Position numbers and translations under genes: made by a program. From an uncultured Verrucomicrobia subdivision 3 bacterium (GTDB lineage: Bacteria; Verrucomicrobiota; Verrucomicrobiia; Limisphaerales; UBA11358), in the NCBI GenBank assembly GCA_903822015.1, contig CAIJNQ010000128.1, positions 1-37,749 of the forward strand: a stretch of DNA of 37,749 nt, written 5' to 3'. The notes under the pieces are model-generated. The model was given only the letters and a program-made list of their open reading frames with translations. It made no database searches and was not told the origin of the DNA. Of the stretch, positions 36,589-37,749 are shown in pieces (positions within the stretch are counted from its first letter, which is position 1; each line of letters opens with the position of its first letter).

Positions 36589-37209
36589 CTAGGGATGACT
36601 GGCAACCGACACCAGCGGCCTCGTCCGGGCTTCCCGCGTCATGAATAGGAATCCATTCTTATACACCACCGTTCTGGCAAAATCTTCCCGGTCCGTGTAG
36701 GAACCGGTGGTGGTCTCCGAGAAGCCATCGCCATAAAACGAACTGATGGTGTAGGTTTTTTTCGCGTAATCATACACCGCAGTGCCGCACGTGACGATGT
36801 CGCCCCCCTGCCCGTCACTGAACAGACCATACACTTTCAGGGCCGGCGCATTTTCGTCATACGTTAAAATGGCGTTCATCGGCTGCTTGTAAAATCTGGA
36901 ATGCACGGTAAAGACCTCATATTTGCCGGCCACCGTGCAGGCGGTTTGCGTGAGCGCCTCCTCATATACCTTGCCCGAGGCGTAGGTCATCACGTTACTA
37001 ATCGCAGCATTGGTCCAAAAGGGAACGGCGGCCAGTTGCGGCACCAATGGCAACGCATCGCCCGGTGTGGCCACAATTTCCCGGAAACGCGCCGGCGTCA
37101 TGGTTTCCCGGTATAAGGAGGCGGCATTGGTGCCCGCCACCGCGTCGGCGGCCCGCAGCGGGCCGCCGCAGACCAGAATTGAAAACAGGAGGAGTAGGGA
37201 TTTTTTCAT
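36589..37209 (-). CDS. Exported hypothetical protein
   Basis: MKKSLLLLFSILVCGGPLRAADA signal peptide, 206 aa. Confidence 0.8.
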   Translation of the reverse strand: MKKSLLLLFSILVCGGPLRAADAVAGTNAASLYRETMTPARFREIVATPGDALPLVPQLAAVPFWTNAAISNVMTYASGKVYEEALTQTACTVAGKYEVFTVHSRFYKQPMNAILTYDENAPALKVYGLFSDGQGGDIVTCGTAVYDYAKKTYTISSFYGDGFSETTTGSYTDREDFARTVVYKNGFLFMTREARTRPLVSVASHP

Positions 37210-37418
37210 ATAAGTCAGGGGGTGCGCATCATTTCCCGGCAACGGCATCGCGGCGACGGGTTCGGTCCGGATGCTGATACGCAGACCGGGCACAGGGCAC
37301 AAGTAAATAAACCGCCGCCAACCGCCTTTATTCCCTGGATCACCGGGGAATGGCCGAGCCGGGTCAGTCACCAGATTGTCACTTGGGTAAATCCGCCCGA
37401 GGCACTATTCTCGCCCGC

Positions 37419-37694
37419 GTGCATAAAACAGTTCTGATGCTGTTGCTCCTCGCTTCCGGCTTGCGGGCCGCCCTGGCGGCGCCGACGGCGATGGAATCCG
37501 CCATCGCCGGCCGGGTGCTCATCCTGGACAACAGCACCGTGCCGTTGAAGACGGCCAAGGCCACGCTCATTGTCGGCCCGCTCACGCGCACCAACGGCAT
37601 CTATGCCGGCGATTTCAAGGTGAAGGTCTTCCCGTACTTCTTTAAATCCGGCCTGCCGCAAGGTGCGGGTCTCCGCCTGCAACCCGATTTTTAA
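37419..37694 (+). CDS. Exported hypothetical protein (GTG start)
   Basis: VHKTVLMLLLLASGLRAALAAPTAMESAIAGRVLILDNSTVPLKTAKATLIVGPLTRTNGIYAGDFKVKVFPYFFKS. Confidence 0.65.
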   Translation: MHKTVLMLLLLASGLRAALAAPTAMESAIAGRVLILDNSTVPLKTAKATLIVGPLTRTNGIYAGDFKVKVFPYFFKSGLPQGAGLRLQPDF

Positions 37695-37700
37695 AACCGC

Positions 37701-37749
37701 ATGAAGAAATCCCAGGTCTCTTTTGAAATCCAGTTGACCTTGGATCCGG
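37701..37749 (+). CDS. Start of a CDS running off the window
   Basis: ATG AAG AAA TCC CAG GTC TCT TTT GAA ATC CAG TTG ACC open to the window end, 6 nt after the previous stop. Confidence 0.45.
   Translation, partial: MKKSQVSFEIQLTLDP

Overview
The window is a GC-rich bacterial chromosomal segment. Protein content and the style of its exported repeat proteins suggest Verrucomicrobiota (inference; no 16S rRNA present). The left part (about 0.1-7.3 kb) is mostly housekeeping: purS, zwf, accA, a class I mannose-6-phosphate isomerase, a YqgE/AlgH-family gene and an animal-like transketolase. From 7.4 kb on it is accessory: a coiled-coil protein with a pseudopilin-like tail, a decayed mobile-element remnant next to tRNA-Arg(CCG), an S53 sedolisin, an aberrant 99-nt tRNA-like locus, a SulP-STAS-cNMP transporter, a glycosyltransferase, a BLUF protein, a SurA-N-like protein, a response regulator, an alpha/beta hydrolase lipoprotein, an LLM flavin oxidoreductase and a LamG protein. 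A four-gene minus-strand cassette of exported repeat proteins (28.6-34.1 kb) follows: beta-helix, GWIN-repeat, S74-chaperone surface protein and a small protein split by an in-frame TGA. The most striking signal is a set of 7-bp tandem arrays that form the signal-peptide coding sequence of three consecutive genes in that cassette. A similar array lies intergenically between purS and zwf. Because 7 = 1 mod 3, such arrays give a frame-independent hydrophobic peptide and could be phase-variable or length-variable. All assignments come from reading the sequence and recalled family motifs; no searches were run.
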